From assembly GCF_036039175.1 (NCBI RefSeq), contig NZ_JAYXKP010000005.1, positions 62,001-126,000 of the forward strand: a stretch of 64,000 bases of DNA, read 5' to 3'. Shown piece after piece: positions 34,951-44,119 of this stretch. Position 1 is the first letter of the stretch. Each line of letters opens with the position of its first letter. The DNA comes from Marinilactibacillus sp036039175. GTDB taxonomy: Bacteria; Bacillota; Bacilli; Lactobacillales; Carnobacteriaceae_A. A program made the position numbers and the translations under genes. Under the pieces are notes generated by a model. That model did no database searches. It was not told where the DNA came from and saw only the letters and a program-made list of their open reading frames with translations.

Positions 34951-35543
34951 TTTTCTTCGCCTCTTTCTAGACTACTTTCCATCGATTCGTAATAATGTTT
35001 ACGGCATACAGGATAATATGCTTCGTTTCCTCCAACCATAATCTGGCTGCCGGTTGAAACAGGTTTACCTTCCTGCATTCTCATATTCATAATTGCTTTC
35101 TTATGACAAAACCAGCATATGGTTTTCATTTCTTCTATTTTATCAGCTAATAACAATAAATATTTCGAGCCTTCAAACAATTCGTTTCGAAAATCATTTT
35201 TTAATCCGAACGTCATAACCGGTATATTTAGCTGATCTACAATATATGCGAGTTGTAATACATGTTCTTTTTTTAAGAATTGCGCTTCATCAACCAAGAC
35301 GCAAGCTAGACCTTTTGATTGCTGTTTGACAACTTCAAACAAATCTGTCTGATCTTCGATAGGTATCGCCTCACGCTTCAATCCAATTCGACTAGTGATA
35401 TATCCAACAGAATCTCGGTCGTCAATCGCACTCGTAAACAGAAGAACTCTCTTATTCTGTTCTTCATAATTATAAGCTACTTTTAAAATCTCGATAGACT
35501 TCCCACTATTCATTGCACCATATCTAAAATATAGTTGAGCCAT
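34947..35543 (-). CDS. tdk: Thymidine kinase
   Basis: A type II thymidine kinase (198 aa) for dTMP salvage. It has a P-loop-like GAMNSGKS near the N-terminus, the VLVDEAQFL Walker B motif, and the zinc-binding cysteines CWFC and C-x2-H near the C-terminus. I chose the ATG at 35543 (AGTAGGG upstream); a TTG 18 nt earlier lacks a site. It is first gene of the tdk-prfA-prmC-sua5 operon and overlaps prfA by 4 nt. Confidence 0.96.
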   Translation of the reverse strand: MAQLYFRYGAMNSGKSIEILKVAYNYEEQNKRVLLFTSAIDDRDSVGYITSRIGLKREAIPIEDQTDLFEVVKQQSKGLACVLVDEAQFLKKEHVLQLAYIVDQLNIPVMTFGLKNDFRNELFEGSKYLLLLADKIEEMKTICWFCHKKAIMNMRMQEGKPVSTGSQIMVGGNEAYYPVCRKHYYESMESSLERGEEK

Positions 35544-35610
35544 GATTTGCCCTACTTTCAATTTATTCTCAACCAGTTCTTCTAAAACAAAAACTAGCTA
35601 ATCCTTATAA

Positions 35611-35639
35611 ATTATATGATAACCCTAAGGAAAGTACAA
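35611..35639 (-). promoter_or_regulatory. Putative promoter of the tdk-prfA-prmC-sua5 operon
   Basis: On the minus strand TTGTAC (35639-35634), a 17-nt spacer and a perfect TATAAT (35616-35611) lie about 68 nt upstream of tdk. Confidence 0.7.
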
Positions 35640-35704
35640 GAGTTGTATCCATTGAATCCTCGATTATCTGTCACTAACCAATAACATTGTCAAAAGCTAA
35701 CTTG

Positions 35705-35744
35705 TAAAAACGATTTCAAATTTAGTGAAATATGGTACACTAAA
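35705..35744 (+). promoter_or_regulatory. manA promoter region with cre-like site and inverted repeat
   Basis: TTTCAA (35714-35719), 16 nt, and TACACT (35736-35741) form a plausible promoter. The reverse complement of 35705-35718, TGAAATCGTTTTTA, matches the CcpA cre consensus TGWAANCGNTNWCA at 13 of 14 positions and overlaps the -35. In addition TTTAGTG (35721-35727) and CACTAAA (35738-35744) form an inverted repeat spanning the -10. CcpA control is inference. Confidence 0.5.
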
Positions 35745-35770
35745 CGTACAAAATATCGAGGAGACTGATT

Positions 35771-36727
35771 ATGATTCAACCATTATTTTTTACAGGTGTC
35801 ATGCAAGAAAAGATCTGGGGAGGTACAAATCTTCGAGACCTTTTCGGCTACGATATCCCAAGTGAGCATACTGGAGAACTTTGGGCAATCAGTGCACACA
35901 AGAATGGACCTGCTACTGTTTCTCAAGGAGAGTACAAAGGACAGACTTTAACGGAACTCTGGAATCAGCACCGCGAATTGTTCGGAGACCAACCAGGTGA
36001 TGTTTTTCCACTTTTAACAAAAATTCTAGATGCTCAGACTGCACTATCTGTTCAAGTCCATCCAGACGATGCATACGGATTAGAGCACGAAGGTGAACTC
36101 GGTAAAACAGAATGCTGGTATGTGATTGATGCAGAAGACCAAGCTGAGATTGTTTTCGGACATCACGCAAAGACGAAAGAAGACTTTGCTGAAATGATTC
36201 ATTCTGGAGAATGGGACCAATTATTACGTTACGTGAAAGTGAAAGCCGGTGATTTCTTTTATGTACCAAGCGGAACCGTCCATGCAATCGGTGGCGGCAT
36301 TACGATTCTTGAAACGCAACAATCCAGTGATACCACTTACCGCGTTTATGACTATGATCGAAAAGATGATACCGGTCAAACTAGACCTATACACATCCAG
36401 CAGTCAATTGATGTCACAACGATTCCGCATGTAGACCCTGAACCTATGCAAAATACGATTAAACAAGGTGACGCTGAGATTAAAACATTCGTTGATAACG
36501 AGTTCTTCAAGGTAGAAGAATGGGTCGTTGACGGAGAAGCGCATTTAAAAGCAAGTGGCTTATATACTCTTGTGAGTGTGCTGAAAGGCGAAGGTAGCAT
36601 CACTGTCGAATCTACTAGCTATCCACTAACTAAAGGCACTCATTTTATCTTACCGCATGGCATTCATGAGTGGACACTTAAAGGTCATCTTCAAATCATT
36701 GCTTCCACACCGGGTGAAAACATTTAA
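35771..36727 (+). CDS. manA: Mannose-6-phosphate isomerase, class I
   Basis: Interconverts mannose-6-P and fructose-6-P, linking mannose use to glycolysis and to GDP-mannose supply. The 318-aa protein is the short Gram-positive form. The zinc ligands are visible as Gln95 and His97 (SVQVHPDD), Glu114 (GKTE) and His171 (GTVHAIGGG). The start ATG follows GAGGAG. It is monocistronic, bounded by a strong terminator, and its promoter carries a cre-like element. Confidence 0.95.
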   Translation: MIQPLFFTGVMQEKIWGGTNLRDLFGYDIPSEHTGELWAISAHKNGPATVSQGEYKGQTLTELWNQHRELFGDQPGDVFPLLTKILDAQTALSVQVHPDDAYGLEHEGELGKTECWYVIDAEDQAEIVFGHHAKTKEDFAEMIHSGEWDQLLRYVKVKAGDFFYVPSGTVHAIGGGITILETQQSSDTTYRVYDYDRKDDTGQTRPIHIQQSIDVTTIPHVDPEPMQNTIKQGDAEIKTFVDNEFFKVEEWVVDGEAHLKASGLYTLVSVLKGEGSITVESTSYPLTKGTHFILPHGIHEWTLKGHLQIIASTPGENI

Positions 36728-36745
36728 CCACTAAAATTTGATCTA

Positions 36746-36792
36746 AAAAATAAGAACCAGGAAGATTTTACCTTCCTGGTTCTTGTTTTTTT
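36746..36792. terminator. Bidirectional terminator between manA and amtB
   Basis: AAGAACCAGGAAG (36752-36764) pairs perfectly with CTTCCTGGTTCTT (36772-36784), followed by GTTTTTTT and preceded by an A tract. The last T residues reach the amtB stop codon. Confidence 0.93.
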
Positions 36793-38041
36793 AGAGTGTT
36801 TCCGAATGAATTGGTGTAGTCGTTGCTTTGAAATCTGCATAACTGCTAGCCAGTCCGTGTTCGCTGACGTCCATTCCTGCTTCCTCTTCAGCTGGAGATA
36901 CTCTTAAACCAATAGTAGAATCAATCACTTTAAACGTTACCGTCATTGTAATCCCTACCCACAGCATCACTGCAGCGACCCCTAACAACTGAATGAATAA
37001 CAGTCCGCCATTTCCCCCATAGAGTAATCCTCCTTCTGTAGAGAAAACACCGATTAGAACAGTTCCAAGAGCACCCGCAATTCCATGTACGCCAAAAGCG
37101 CCGACTGGATCATCAATCTTTAATTTATTTTCAACAAATTCCATACCATAAATCATCGCAACGGAGGATAAAATCCCTATTCCAAAAGCACCTGCTGGTT
37201 GAACAACGGCACAACCGGCTGTAATACCGACTAGTCCTGCCAATGCACCGTTTAACGTCAAACTAACATCTGGCTTCCCGAATTTGATCCAAGACAAACT
37301 CATTGCAACGAGCGTTCCAGAAGCTGCTGATAAATTTGTATTTAACAATATAAGACCAATCAGACTCAATGACTCTTCCCCAGAAGCTTCCAAAGTAGAT
37401 GCTCCATTGAACCCAAACCAAGCAAACCATAAGATAAATACTCCTAAAGCAGCTAATAACACATTGTGACCAGGTATCGACTGTGCGCGACCTTTTTTAT
37501 CAAATTTCCCAATACGTGGTCCAACGATCTTTGCACCGATAATCGCTGTTACACCACCTACCATATGCACTGCTGTAGAACCGGCAAAATCCTGAAAACC
37601 TAAACTAGATAACCACCCGCCTCCCCAGATCCAGTGGCCAGAAATTGGATAAACGATACCAGAAATGATAATGGTGTAAAGTAAATATGAACTGAATTTC
37701 GTTCTTTCTGCCATTGCTCCGGAAACAATTGTAGCTGCCGTTGCGCAAAACACTGTTTGAAACATTAAGAATACGTACCCTGGTATATTTGTATCATAGT
37801 TTCCTGTCACAAAAAAATCAGGCGTTCCAATCAATCCGGCTATACTTGGTCCAAACATAATTCCAAAACCAATTACCCAATACAGTAAAGATCCCAGTAC
37901 AAAATCCATGATATTCTTCATAATAATATTGCCTGCGTTCTTAGCTCTCGTAAATCCTGACTCTAAAATAGCAAATCCTGCTTGCATAAAAAACACGAGT
38001 ACAATTCCTAATAAAACCCAAATCGTATCTGTAGCTGACAT
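36791..38041 (-). CDS. amtB: Ammonium transporter Amt/NrgA
   Basis: A 416-aa, 11-helix channel-like protein that takes up ammonium. The twin pore histidines are present (His159 in GSTAVHMVGG and His319 in GAFGVHGIAG), as is the Amt signature around the fifth helix. GGGGGA precedes the ATG. No glnK (PII) gene is attached, unlike nrgAB in B. subtilis, and I saw no TnrA/GlnR box (TGTNA-N7-TNACA) upstream. The gene lies alone between terminators. Confidence 0.95.
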   Translation of the reverse strand: MSATDTIWVLLGIVLVFFMQAGFAILESGFTRAKNAGNIIMKNIMDFVLGSLLYWVIGFGIMFGPSIAGLIGTPDFFVTGNYDTNIPGYVFLMFQTVFCATAATIVSGAMAERTKFSSYLLYTIIISGIVYPISGHWIWGGGWLSSLGFQDFAGSTAVHMVGGVTAIIGAKIVGPRIGKFDKKGRAQSIPGHNVLLAALGVFILWFAWFGFNGASTLEASGEESLSLIGLILLNTNLSAASGTLVAMSLSWIKFGKPDVSLTLNGALAGLVGITAGCAVVQPAGAFGIGILSSVAMIYGMEFVENKLKIDDPVGAFGVHGIAGALGTVLIGVFSTEGGLLYGGNGGLLFIQLLGVAAVMLWVGITMTVTFKVIDSTIGLRVSPAEEEAGMDVSEHGLASSYADFKATTTPIHSETL

Positions 38042-38072
38042 GTATTGATTCCCCCTTTGATAAGTTAGGACT

Positions 38073-38102
38073 ACTATACTTTTAAAGTGGTCTACTTATC
38101 AA
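38073..38102 (-). promoter_or_regulatory. Putative amtB promoter
   Basis: On the minus strand TTGATA (38102-38097), an 18-nt spacer and TATAGT (38078-38073) lie about 32 nt before the ATG. A palindrome TATCATCATGATA (38158-38170) occurs further upstream and has no known partner. Confidence 0.6.
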
Positions 38103-38217
38103 TAGAGCTTAGCCTTCTTCGTTTAATCTAAAGCATATCCTTAAAATACTATTCAAATATCATCATGATAACCCTTACCACTTCATATAATAATCTCATT
38201 ATTCAAATTGGTCTATA

Positions 38218-38253
38218 CAAAAAAACAAGACCTTATCCAGAAGGTCTTGTTTT
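38218..38253. terminator. Terminator of the tetR-ABC exporter operon
   Basis: AAAACAAGACCTT (38222-38234) pairs perfectly with AAGGTCTTGTTTT (38241-38253) around a 6-nt loop. On the minus strand it runs into a T tract of at least seven residues. Confidence 0.9.
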
Positions 38254-38288
38254 GTGAGTCATTATTCAATTATTTTGACGGTAAAGGA

Positions 38289-40163
38289 TTAAGCATAATC
38301 TTCGTTCTCTTCATAAGAAGCAAACTGACTATTATAAAGGTCTGCATAAAATCCATCTTGTTCCATTAATTCATCATGATTTCCTGTTTCAATGACGTCA
38401 CCTTGATTCATAACAATAATTTTATCTGCATCACGAATTGTTGACAATCTATGTGCAACAACAAAACTTGTTCTGTTTTCAAGTAAATTCGTCATGGCTT
38501 TTTGAATCAGAATTTCCGTCCTAGTATCTACAGAAGACGTTGCTTCATCAAGGATCAATACTTCTGGGTCTGCTAAAAATGCACGGGCAATCGTAATCAG
38601 TTGACGCTGCCCTTGGGAAATGTTTGTTCCCTCTTCGTTCAAGATCGTATTATACCCTTCTGGTAGTCTTCTGACAAAGTCATCTACGTGAGCTGCTTTA
38701 GCAGCTGCATAAATACGGTCTCGGTCATGTCCATGTTCTTCACTACCATAGGCAATGTTATCCCAGATTGTACCATTAAAGGACCAAGTATCTTGAAGAA
38801 CCATAGAAAACTTTGTTCTAAGCTCAGGTTTAGGAATATCTCTCGTGTCTACTCCTTCAAAGCGTATGCTTCCTCCTTTAACGTCATAGAAGCGTTCCAA
38901 AAGGTTGATTAGCGTTGATTTACCTGCACCAGTTGGTCCAACTACAGCAATCATATCACCTGGGTTAACGGTTAGATTGAAATCGTTCATCAACAATGCA
39001 TCGTCGGCTTCGTCTCCGTAACCAAACTGAACATGTTCAAATTCAACTTTATAAGGTGTGTTGCGCTTAGGTTCCAATCCAGAAGCTTCCTCTGTCATCT
39101 CTTCCTCATCCAACACTTCAAAGACTCGCTCACAAGCAGCAATCGTCACTTGAATCGTATTGGCTAAGTTAGCAATTTGACGTACAGGTTGCGAGAATTG
39201 ATTTACGTACTGGATAAAAGCTTGTACATTACCAAGCGACATTGTCCCGTTAGCGACACCCATTCCTCCGACAATCGCTACACCAAAGTAACCTAAATCT
39301 CTTGAAAAACTGACTAAGGGCATCATAATTCCAGATAAGAATTGAGCTTTCAAAGAAGCATCGTTTAAGCGATCACTTCTATCATCGAATTTTTTAATCT
39401 CATCTTCTTCACGGTTATATGTTTTAACTACTGTATGTCCTGAGAATGTCTCCTCTACATGATCATTTACATTTCCTAACTCACGCTGCTGATTCGCAAA
39501 TTGCTTTTGTGATTTTGGTGCTACAAAAGCAATAAGAATCAAACTGATTGGTACAGTCGCAATCGTCACAAAGGTGAGTCGTAAATCAATCAAGCTCATT
39601 ACGATCAAAACCGTTACAAACTGCACGACACTGATAATAAACTGAGTCAGTGACTGTTGCAAAGTATTGGCAATCTGATCCATATCGTTAACTGCACGGG
39701 AGAGAATATCTCCTGTTGAGTGCGTATCATAATACTTAATCGGTAATCTAGAAATTTTTTCTTTTAATTCTTTACGCATATCATAAACAGTTTTTTGAGC
39801 AATTCTAGCAGTAATGAATTGTTGAAAAAACTGAAAAACAGCTTGAGTAACGTATACGATGGCTACTGTAAGAATGACATTTTGAATGATCCCAAAATCA
39901 ATTGGGAATTGATCAATCGTCTCGCCAGCTTCTTGCAGACTTCTTCCTTCTTGAAGGCCTCTGTAAATCTCAGTTGTTGCTCGACCTAAAATATGGGGGG
40001 CTTGAGCAGACATGATTGTGGCTGCAATTGCTAGGAATAATGTTGCAACAAGCGCCCAAAATCGAGTAGACATATATTTTATGAGTCTCAATACCGTTCC
40101 CCAGAAATTATTCGCTTTTTTCGCACGCAAGTGGGCTGCGTTACTTGTTCCACCTTTTGCCAT
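38289..40163 (-). CDS. Heterodimeric ABC multidrug exporter, subunit B (catalytic-Glu half)
   Basis: A 624-aa type IV ABC half-transporter: six-helix membrane domain (about 20-345) and nucleotide-binding domain with Walker A GPTGAGKS (409-416) and catalytic Glu540 in ILDEATSS. The signature motif is degenerate, ISQGQ (515-519), instead of LSGGQ. Paired with the upstream 572-aa subunit, this gives the one-degenerate-site layout of EfrAB, LmrCD, BmrCD and TM287/288. The ATG overlaps the partner's stop (TAATG). The family exports hydrophobic drugs and dyes; the actual substrate is not deducible. Confidence 0.93.
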   Translation of the reverse strand: MAKGGTSNAAHLRAKKANNFWGTVLRLIKYMSTRFWALVATLFLAIAATIMSAQAPHILGRATTEIYRGLQEGRSLQEAGETIDQFPIDFGIIQNVILTVAIVYVTQAVFQFFQQFITARIAQKTVYDMRKELKEKISRLPIKYYDTHSTGDILSRAVNDMDQIANTLQQSLTQFIISVVQFVTVLIVMSLIDLRLTFVTIATVPISLILIAFVAPKSQKQFANQQRELGNVNDHVEETFSGHTVVKTYNREEDEIKKFDDRSDRLNDASLKAQFLSGIMMPLVSFSRDLGYFGVAIVGGMGVANGTMSLGNVQAFIQYVNQFSQPVRQIANLANTIQVTIAACERVFEVLDEEEMTEEASGLEPKRNTPYKVEFEHVQFGYGDEADDALLMNDFNLTVNPGDMIAVVGPTGAGKSTLINLLERFYDVKGGSIRFEGVDTRDIPKPELRTKFSMVLQDTWSFNGTIWDNIAYGSEEHGHDRDRIYAAAKAAHVDDFVRRLPEGYNTILNEEGTNISQGQRQLITIARAFLADPEVLILDEATSSVDTRTEILIQKAMTNLLENRTSFVVAHRLSTIRDADKIIVMNQGDVIETGNHDELMEQDGFYADLYNSQFASYEENEDYA

Positions 40164-41881
40164 TAAATGTCCTCTCCTTTCAACTGAGATTCCATGATTT
40201 CCTGATAGACAGGGTTGTTCGCTTTCAATTCTTCATGTGTTCCTTTACCAACGACTGTTCCTTGATCTAATACAATAATTTGATCTGCATCAATAACTGT
40301 ACTAATCCGTTGCGCAATAATAATCACAGCAGCATCTCTAGTGTCAGGTTTCAAGGCTTCTCTTAGTTTTGCATCAGTCTTGAAGTCAAGTGCAGAGAAT
40401 GAATCATCAAATACTAAAATATCTGCATTGGTAACGAGTGCTCTTGCAATACTGAGTCTTTGTCGTTGTCCACCGGAGAAGTTTCCACCACCTTGTTCTA
40501 CTCTTGAATCTAATTGTTTTGGTAAGCCCGAAACGAAATCTTTACCTTGAGCTACGTCTAGCGCGTGCCAGATTTCTTCATCTGTCGCTTCAGGTCGACC
40601 GTATTTCATATTTTCACGAATCGTCCCACTGAAAAGCAAGGCTTTTTGGGGCGCAAATCCAATCAGTCGTCTTAATTCACCTTGTTTTACATCTCTAATA
40701 TCAATACCGTTCACTTTAATCTGACCACTTTCAACTTCATAAAGGCGTGAAATCAGATTAGCTAAAGTTGTCTTACCAGATCCGGTACCTCCGATAATAG
40801 CTAGTCGTTCTCCTTTATTTAAAGTGAAATTAATATCTTCTAAAGCTGTCGCTTCTGCCCCATGGTACCTGAAACTAACGTTATCAAACTGAACAGAGAC
40901 ATCTGTATCCGTCAATTTCTTAGGAGTTGCTGGGTCTTCGATTAAATTAGGTGTTTCCAATACTTCCATTACCCGTTCTGCTGCAACTTGACCACGAGGC
41001 AGAAAGAACAGTACCATCGAAACCATCATAACGCCGATAAGAATTTGCATAGCATAAGTCATGAAGGCAACCATATTCCCAACTTGCATATCTCCCGTAC
41101 TAATGAATTGTGCACCAAACCAGGTAATCAAAATATTTGTTACACTAACTGCTAAGACCATTGAGGGCATCATAAACGCCATAATCGTATTCGCTTTGAT
41201 AGAAGTCAGAGCAAAATCCCAGTTTGCTTCATCAAACCGTTCACGTTCATAAGCATCTTTATTGAAGGCACGGATCACTCGAATCCCAGTTAACCCTTCA
41301 CGGAATATCCTATTCAAATTATCTGTTTTTCGTTGCATGGACTTAAATAAAGGACTAGAAAATTTGAGTATAAACCAAATCAATGCACCTAAAACAGGCA
41401 TTGTAATGAAAAATACAAAAGCCAGTTTTGGTTCTCTAGAATAAGCCATTGCACCTGCACCAATCATTAAAAACGGTGCTAATATCATAGTACGTAAGAC
41501 CATCATCATAACAAACTGTAATTGCATGATGTCATTCGTAGCTCTAGTAATCAATGTGGACGTCCCAAATCTGTCCAGTTCCTCATTTGTAAAATAAATA
41601 ACCATACGATATATTTTCTTTCTCAACGTATGACCAAGTCCTTGAGACTCTTTCGCCGCAAAAAGTACATTTAAAAGCGCTGAAACAATTGTCAAGAGTG
41701 TGAATCCCAACATGAAAAATCCGTTTCTTACGATATAATCGATATTTCCTTCTGAAACACCAAAGTCTATGATATTTGCAGTAATGGTTGGCATTGCCAA
41801 CATCCCAGCAACTTGAACTGCCATAAAGAAGACAGTAATGAGCACATTCCAGGGATTCATAAATTTTGCTACTTTTCTCAT
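40163..41881 (-). CDS. Heterodimeric ABC multidrug exporter, subunit A (degenerate Walker B half)
   Basis: A 572-aa ABC half-transporter with a six-helix membrane domain (about 10-300). The nucleotide-binding domain has Walker A GGTGSGKT (364-371), the canonical signature FSGGQ (468-472) and Walker B ILVFDD, where Asp493 replaces the catalytic Glu. It therefore supplies a good signature to the partner's active site while its own site is non-hydrolytic, the mirror image of the 624-aa subunit. GGAGG precedes the ATG, which overlaps the tetR stop by 4 nt. Operon: tetR, this gene, partner. Confidence 0.93.
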   Translation of the reverse strand: MRKVAKFMNPWNVLITVFFMAVQVAGMLAMPTITANIIDFGVSEGNIDYIVRNGFFMLGFTLLTIVSALLNVLFAAKESQGLGHTLRKKIYRMVIYFTNEELDRFGTSTLITRATNDIMQLQFVMMMVLRTMILAPFLMIGAGAMAYSREPKLAFVFFITMPVLGALIWFILKFSSPLFKSMQRKTDNLNRIFREGLTGIRVIRAFNKDAYERERFDEANWDFALTSIKANTIMAFMMPSMVLAVSVTNILITWFGAQFISTGDMQVGNMVAFMTYAMQILIGVMMVSMVLFFLPRGQVAAERVMEVLETPNLIEDPATPKKLTDTDVSVQFDNVSFRYHGAEATALEDINFTLNKGERLAIIGGTGSGKTTLANLISRLYEVESGQIKVNGIDIRDVKQGELRRLIGFAPQKALLFSGTIRENMKYGRPEATDEEIWHALDVAQGKDFVSGLPKQLDSRVEQGGGNFSGGQRQRLSIARALVTNADILVFDDSFSALDFKTDAKLREALKPDTRDAAVIIIAQRISTVIDADQIIVLDQGTVVGKGTHEELKANNPVYQEIMESQLKGEDI

Positions 41882-42537
41882 AATTTATCCTCCGTTTTCT
41901 CACTAGTTAAATCTTTTAAAACACCTTTCGTCATCCATTCTAAGCGCGTTGCAAATAATCTCTGTGTCTCTTCAATGGTCAACTCTTTCCAAAAGCCTTC
42001 CATGATCGTGTCATTTAAAATATTGAGTATATATCTTAGAATTGAAATAAATTCCTGATCTGTGCATGCTTTAACTTGCTCTCTTTTAACGACATCTATT
42101 ACTCGTTCATCTATAGGATGTTCTGTCTTGTTGTTAGAAGGTGTAGCAATAATCGTTGCTCCAGATTCCTGATTGATTTGATAATTCATGTGTAGATACA
42201 TATTTTCAAAAAAACCGAATTTCTCTGAATCCATAATGTATTTGATATACTTTTCGCCAAAAATTTTATAACCTTCATAGAAGTCACCTTCTACTTCTTT
42301 AAAACTTATGACCATCAATCGATTATAGTTATACTTGAATTTTCCTAATAAGTAAAAATATAAGTCCTTCTTGTCTTCAAAATACTGGTAAAAACTCCCA
42401 CGCGAGATACCTGCATTTTTTACAATATTGGAAATCGAAGCTTCATTGAGCGATTTTTCAGTAAATTCTTTCATTGCTCCTGCGATCAATCTTTCTCTTT
42501 TTGATTCTGGTAAATTGAAAAATGTCTGTGTTGGCAT
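41878..42537 (-). CDS. TetR family repressor of the adjacent ABC exporter
   Basis: A 219-aa regulator. The N-terminal helix-turn-helix (about 12-58; ASISNIVKNAGISRGSFYQYFEDKKDL) is typical of TetR. The C-terminal helical ligand domain is of the type found with drug exporters. AGGAGG precedes the ATG, and the gene overlaps the first ABC subunit by 4 nt. Two near-identical palindromes occur just upstream, one inside the promoter spacer, which makes autorepression and effector-induced export the natural model. The ligand is unknown. Confidence 0.92.
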   Translation of the reverse strand: MPTQTFFNLPESKRERLIAGAMKEFTEKSLNEASISNIVKNAGISRGSFYQYFEDKKDLYFYLLGKFKYNYNRLMVISFKEVEGDFYEGYKIFGEKYIKYIMDSEKFGFFENMYLHMNYQINQESGATIIATPSNNKTEHPIDERVIDVVKREQVKACTDQEFISILRYILNILNDTIMEGFWKELTIEETQRLFATRLEWMTKGVLKDLTSEKTEDKL

Positions 42538-42581
42538 ATTTTCCCTCCTGTTCCTCCCGATTTCTTTGTAACTTATCTAAT

Positions 42582-42641
42582 ATGACAGCGTGTCATGAAA
42601 CATACTTTTGCTATTATATGTGACAGCGTGTCATAAATCAA
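42582..42641 (-). promoter_or_regulatory. tetR-ABC operon promoter with two TetR operators
   Basis: On the minus strand the promoter is TTGATT (42641-42636), 17 nt, TATAAT (42618-42613). Palindrome 1 (42620-42634, ATGACACGCTGTCAC read on the minus strand) lies within the -35/-10 spacer. Palindrome 2 (42582-42596, ATGACACGCTGTCAT) lies downstream of the expected start site. The copies differ by one base and their centres are 38 bp apart. Direct repression by the adjacent TetR protein is inferred from position. Confidence 0.8.
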
Positions 42642-42675
42642 GTACAAAGTTTCAGTTTTTATTGAAATTTATATG

Positions 42676-42700
42676 AAAAAACCTCTTAGCAAGTAAGAGG
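42676..42700 (-). terminator. Intrinsic terminator of the AI-2E family gene
   Basis: CCTCTTA (42682-42688) pairs with TAAGAGG (42694-42700); in the minus direction the stem is followed by TTTTTTC. Confidence 0.85.
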
Positions 42701-42717
42701 CTTTTCGTCTAAACGAT

Positions 42718-43914
42718 TTATTCTTCTATTGTATCTACTGCCGTTTGAGACGACGGTTGCTTCTCTTCATACAATTCTGAATGTCTTTGATACCATTCAA
42801 ACGTTCTGACCACAACGATTTTTAATACAGCGTAACCGGGAATCCCCAAAACAACACCCATTACTCCAAAAAGACGACCAGCAATCAATAGTAAGAAGAT
42901 AATATTAATTGGATGGATTTTCAGTGAATTCCCCAGTATTTGAGGAGAAATCACTCTGCCTTCAAGAAGTTGCTCGATGGCTATAACAATCAGTACTTTA
43001 GCGAGCATGACAGGAGAATCTACTACCGCAATAATCACTGTCGGAATATATGCAATAAAAGAACCCAGGTATGGGATTAAATTCATAAACCCAGCAAAGA
43101 TTCCTAAAGTCAATGCAAAGTCAAGACCGACAATTGAAAATCCGATCCAAAACATCAGACCAACACACATCGCGACGAGCAATTGACCCCTTACATAATA
43201 ACTGACTTGCCTATTGATATCTGCTAGAATTTCTCTCATACTATTTCGTGCTCGGGTAGGAACAATTTTCAGTAATTGATCTGGGACTTTTTTCCCGTCT
43301 TTTAATAGATAATAAACAATAAAAGGTGTCGTGAATAAAGTAATGCCCACTCTTGTTAGTGTTCCAATAAAACTACCGATACCACCTACTGTCACATTCA
43401 AGAAGCTAGATGCTTGCCCACTAAAGCTACCTATTAAAGATGTATCACCCATTTGTTCCATAAAGTCTGTAAAGATTTCAGTGCCTAATAATCCGTCTAA
43501 CTGTAACATCAAGCTATCCCAATAACTTGGCCAATTGTCTATAAGAGACTCCAACTGATTTTGAATAATAGGTACAATAAAATTTACTCCTACAATGATG
43601 AAAACAATGATCAGAGCAAAAACGAATGCGATCGCTAAATTTCTAGTAAACTTTTTCTTTTCTAGCCAATCTACAACTGGATTAAGTAGATAATAAAAAA
43701 TCGTTGAAAATACTAATGGTGGACCCACTATACTTAATATAATTTCGATCGGTTTAAAAATGTCAGATATTTGCTTGATCATATATATATTAATAAAAAC
43801 GAGTAAACTAACCAATAAAATAGAAACCACTTTATTATCAATGATTTTTTTCCAAAACCATGAGTGACTAAATCCCTTTTTCTGAGTTGTTTGCTGTTCT
43901 TGCTTCATATGCAT
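42718..43914 (-). CDS. AI-2E family transporter (TqsA/YtvI/PerM-like)
   Basis: A 398-aa membrane protein with about eight helices. It has the family's central region (FVIYYLLKDGKKVPDQLLKIVPTRAR) and the late motif NLIPYLGSFIAYIPTVI followed by EGRVISPQILGNSLKIHPI. Members have been linked to autoinducer-2 export or Na+/H+ exchange, so the substrate is open. The N-terminus is charged and soluble. GAGGGG precedes the ATG at 43914. It is a single-gene unit, divergent from the lactonase gene. Confidence 0.88.
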   Translation of the reverse strand: MHMKQEQQTTQKKGFSHSWFWKKIIDNKVVSILLVSLLVFINIYMIKQISDIFKPIEIILSIVGPPLVFSTIFYYLLNPVVDWLEKKKFTRNLAIAFVFALIIVFIIVGVNFIVPIIQNQLESLIDNWPSYWDSLMLQLDGLLGTEIFTDFMEQMGDTSLIGSFSGQASSFLNVTVGGIGSFIGTLTRVGITLFTTPFIVYYLLKDGKKVPDQLLKIVPTRARNSMREILADINRQVSYYVRGQLLVAMCVGLMFWIGFSIVGLDFALTLGIFAGFMNLIPYLGSFIAYIPTVIIAVVDSPVMLAKVLIVIAIEQLLEGRVISPQILGNSLKIHPINIIFLLLIAGRLFGVMGVVLGIPGYAVLKIVVVRTFEWYQRHSELYEEKQPSSQTAVDTIEE

Positions 43915-44119
43915 TTCTTCCCCTCTAACACTTAACTTTCATAGACTATTCTATCACATCCCTTTATTAATCCTAGTTAAGAAACACCTCTGTTATAAAT
44001 TCTCTTCCTTTCTCTTTAGTAGAATATATTGTGACGCCATAATGAATTCCGTTTCATAATTTATCTAAGTTTTGGTATACTGACCCTAACAACCTCAAAA
44101 TAAAAGGAGGAGTCTTTTT

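Noticed and set aside
38042..38288. TnrA/GlnR nitrogen-control box upstream of amtB
   Set aside because: I searched both strands for TGTNA-N7-TNACA and found none; only a TATCATCATGATA palindrome of unknown meaning.
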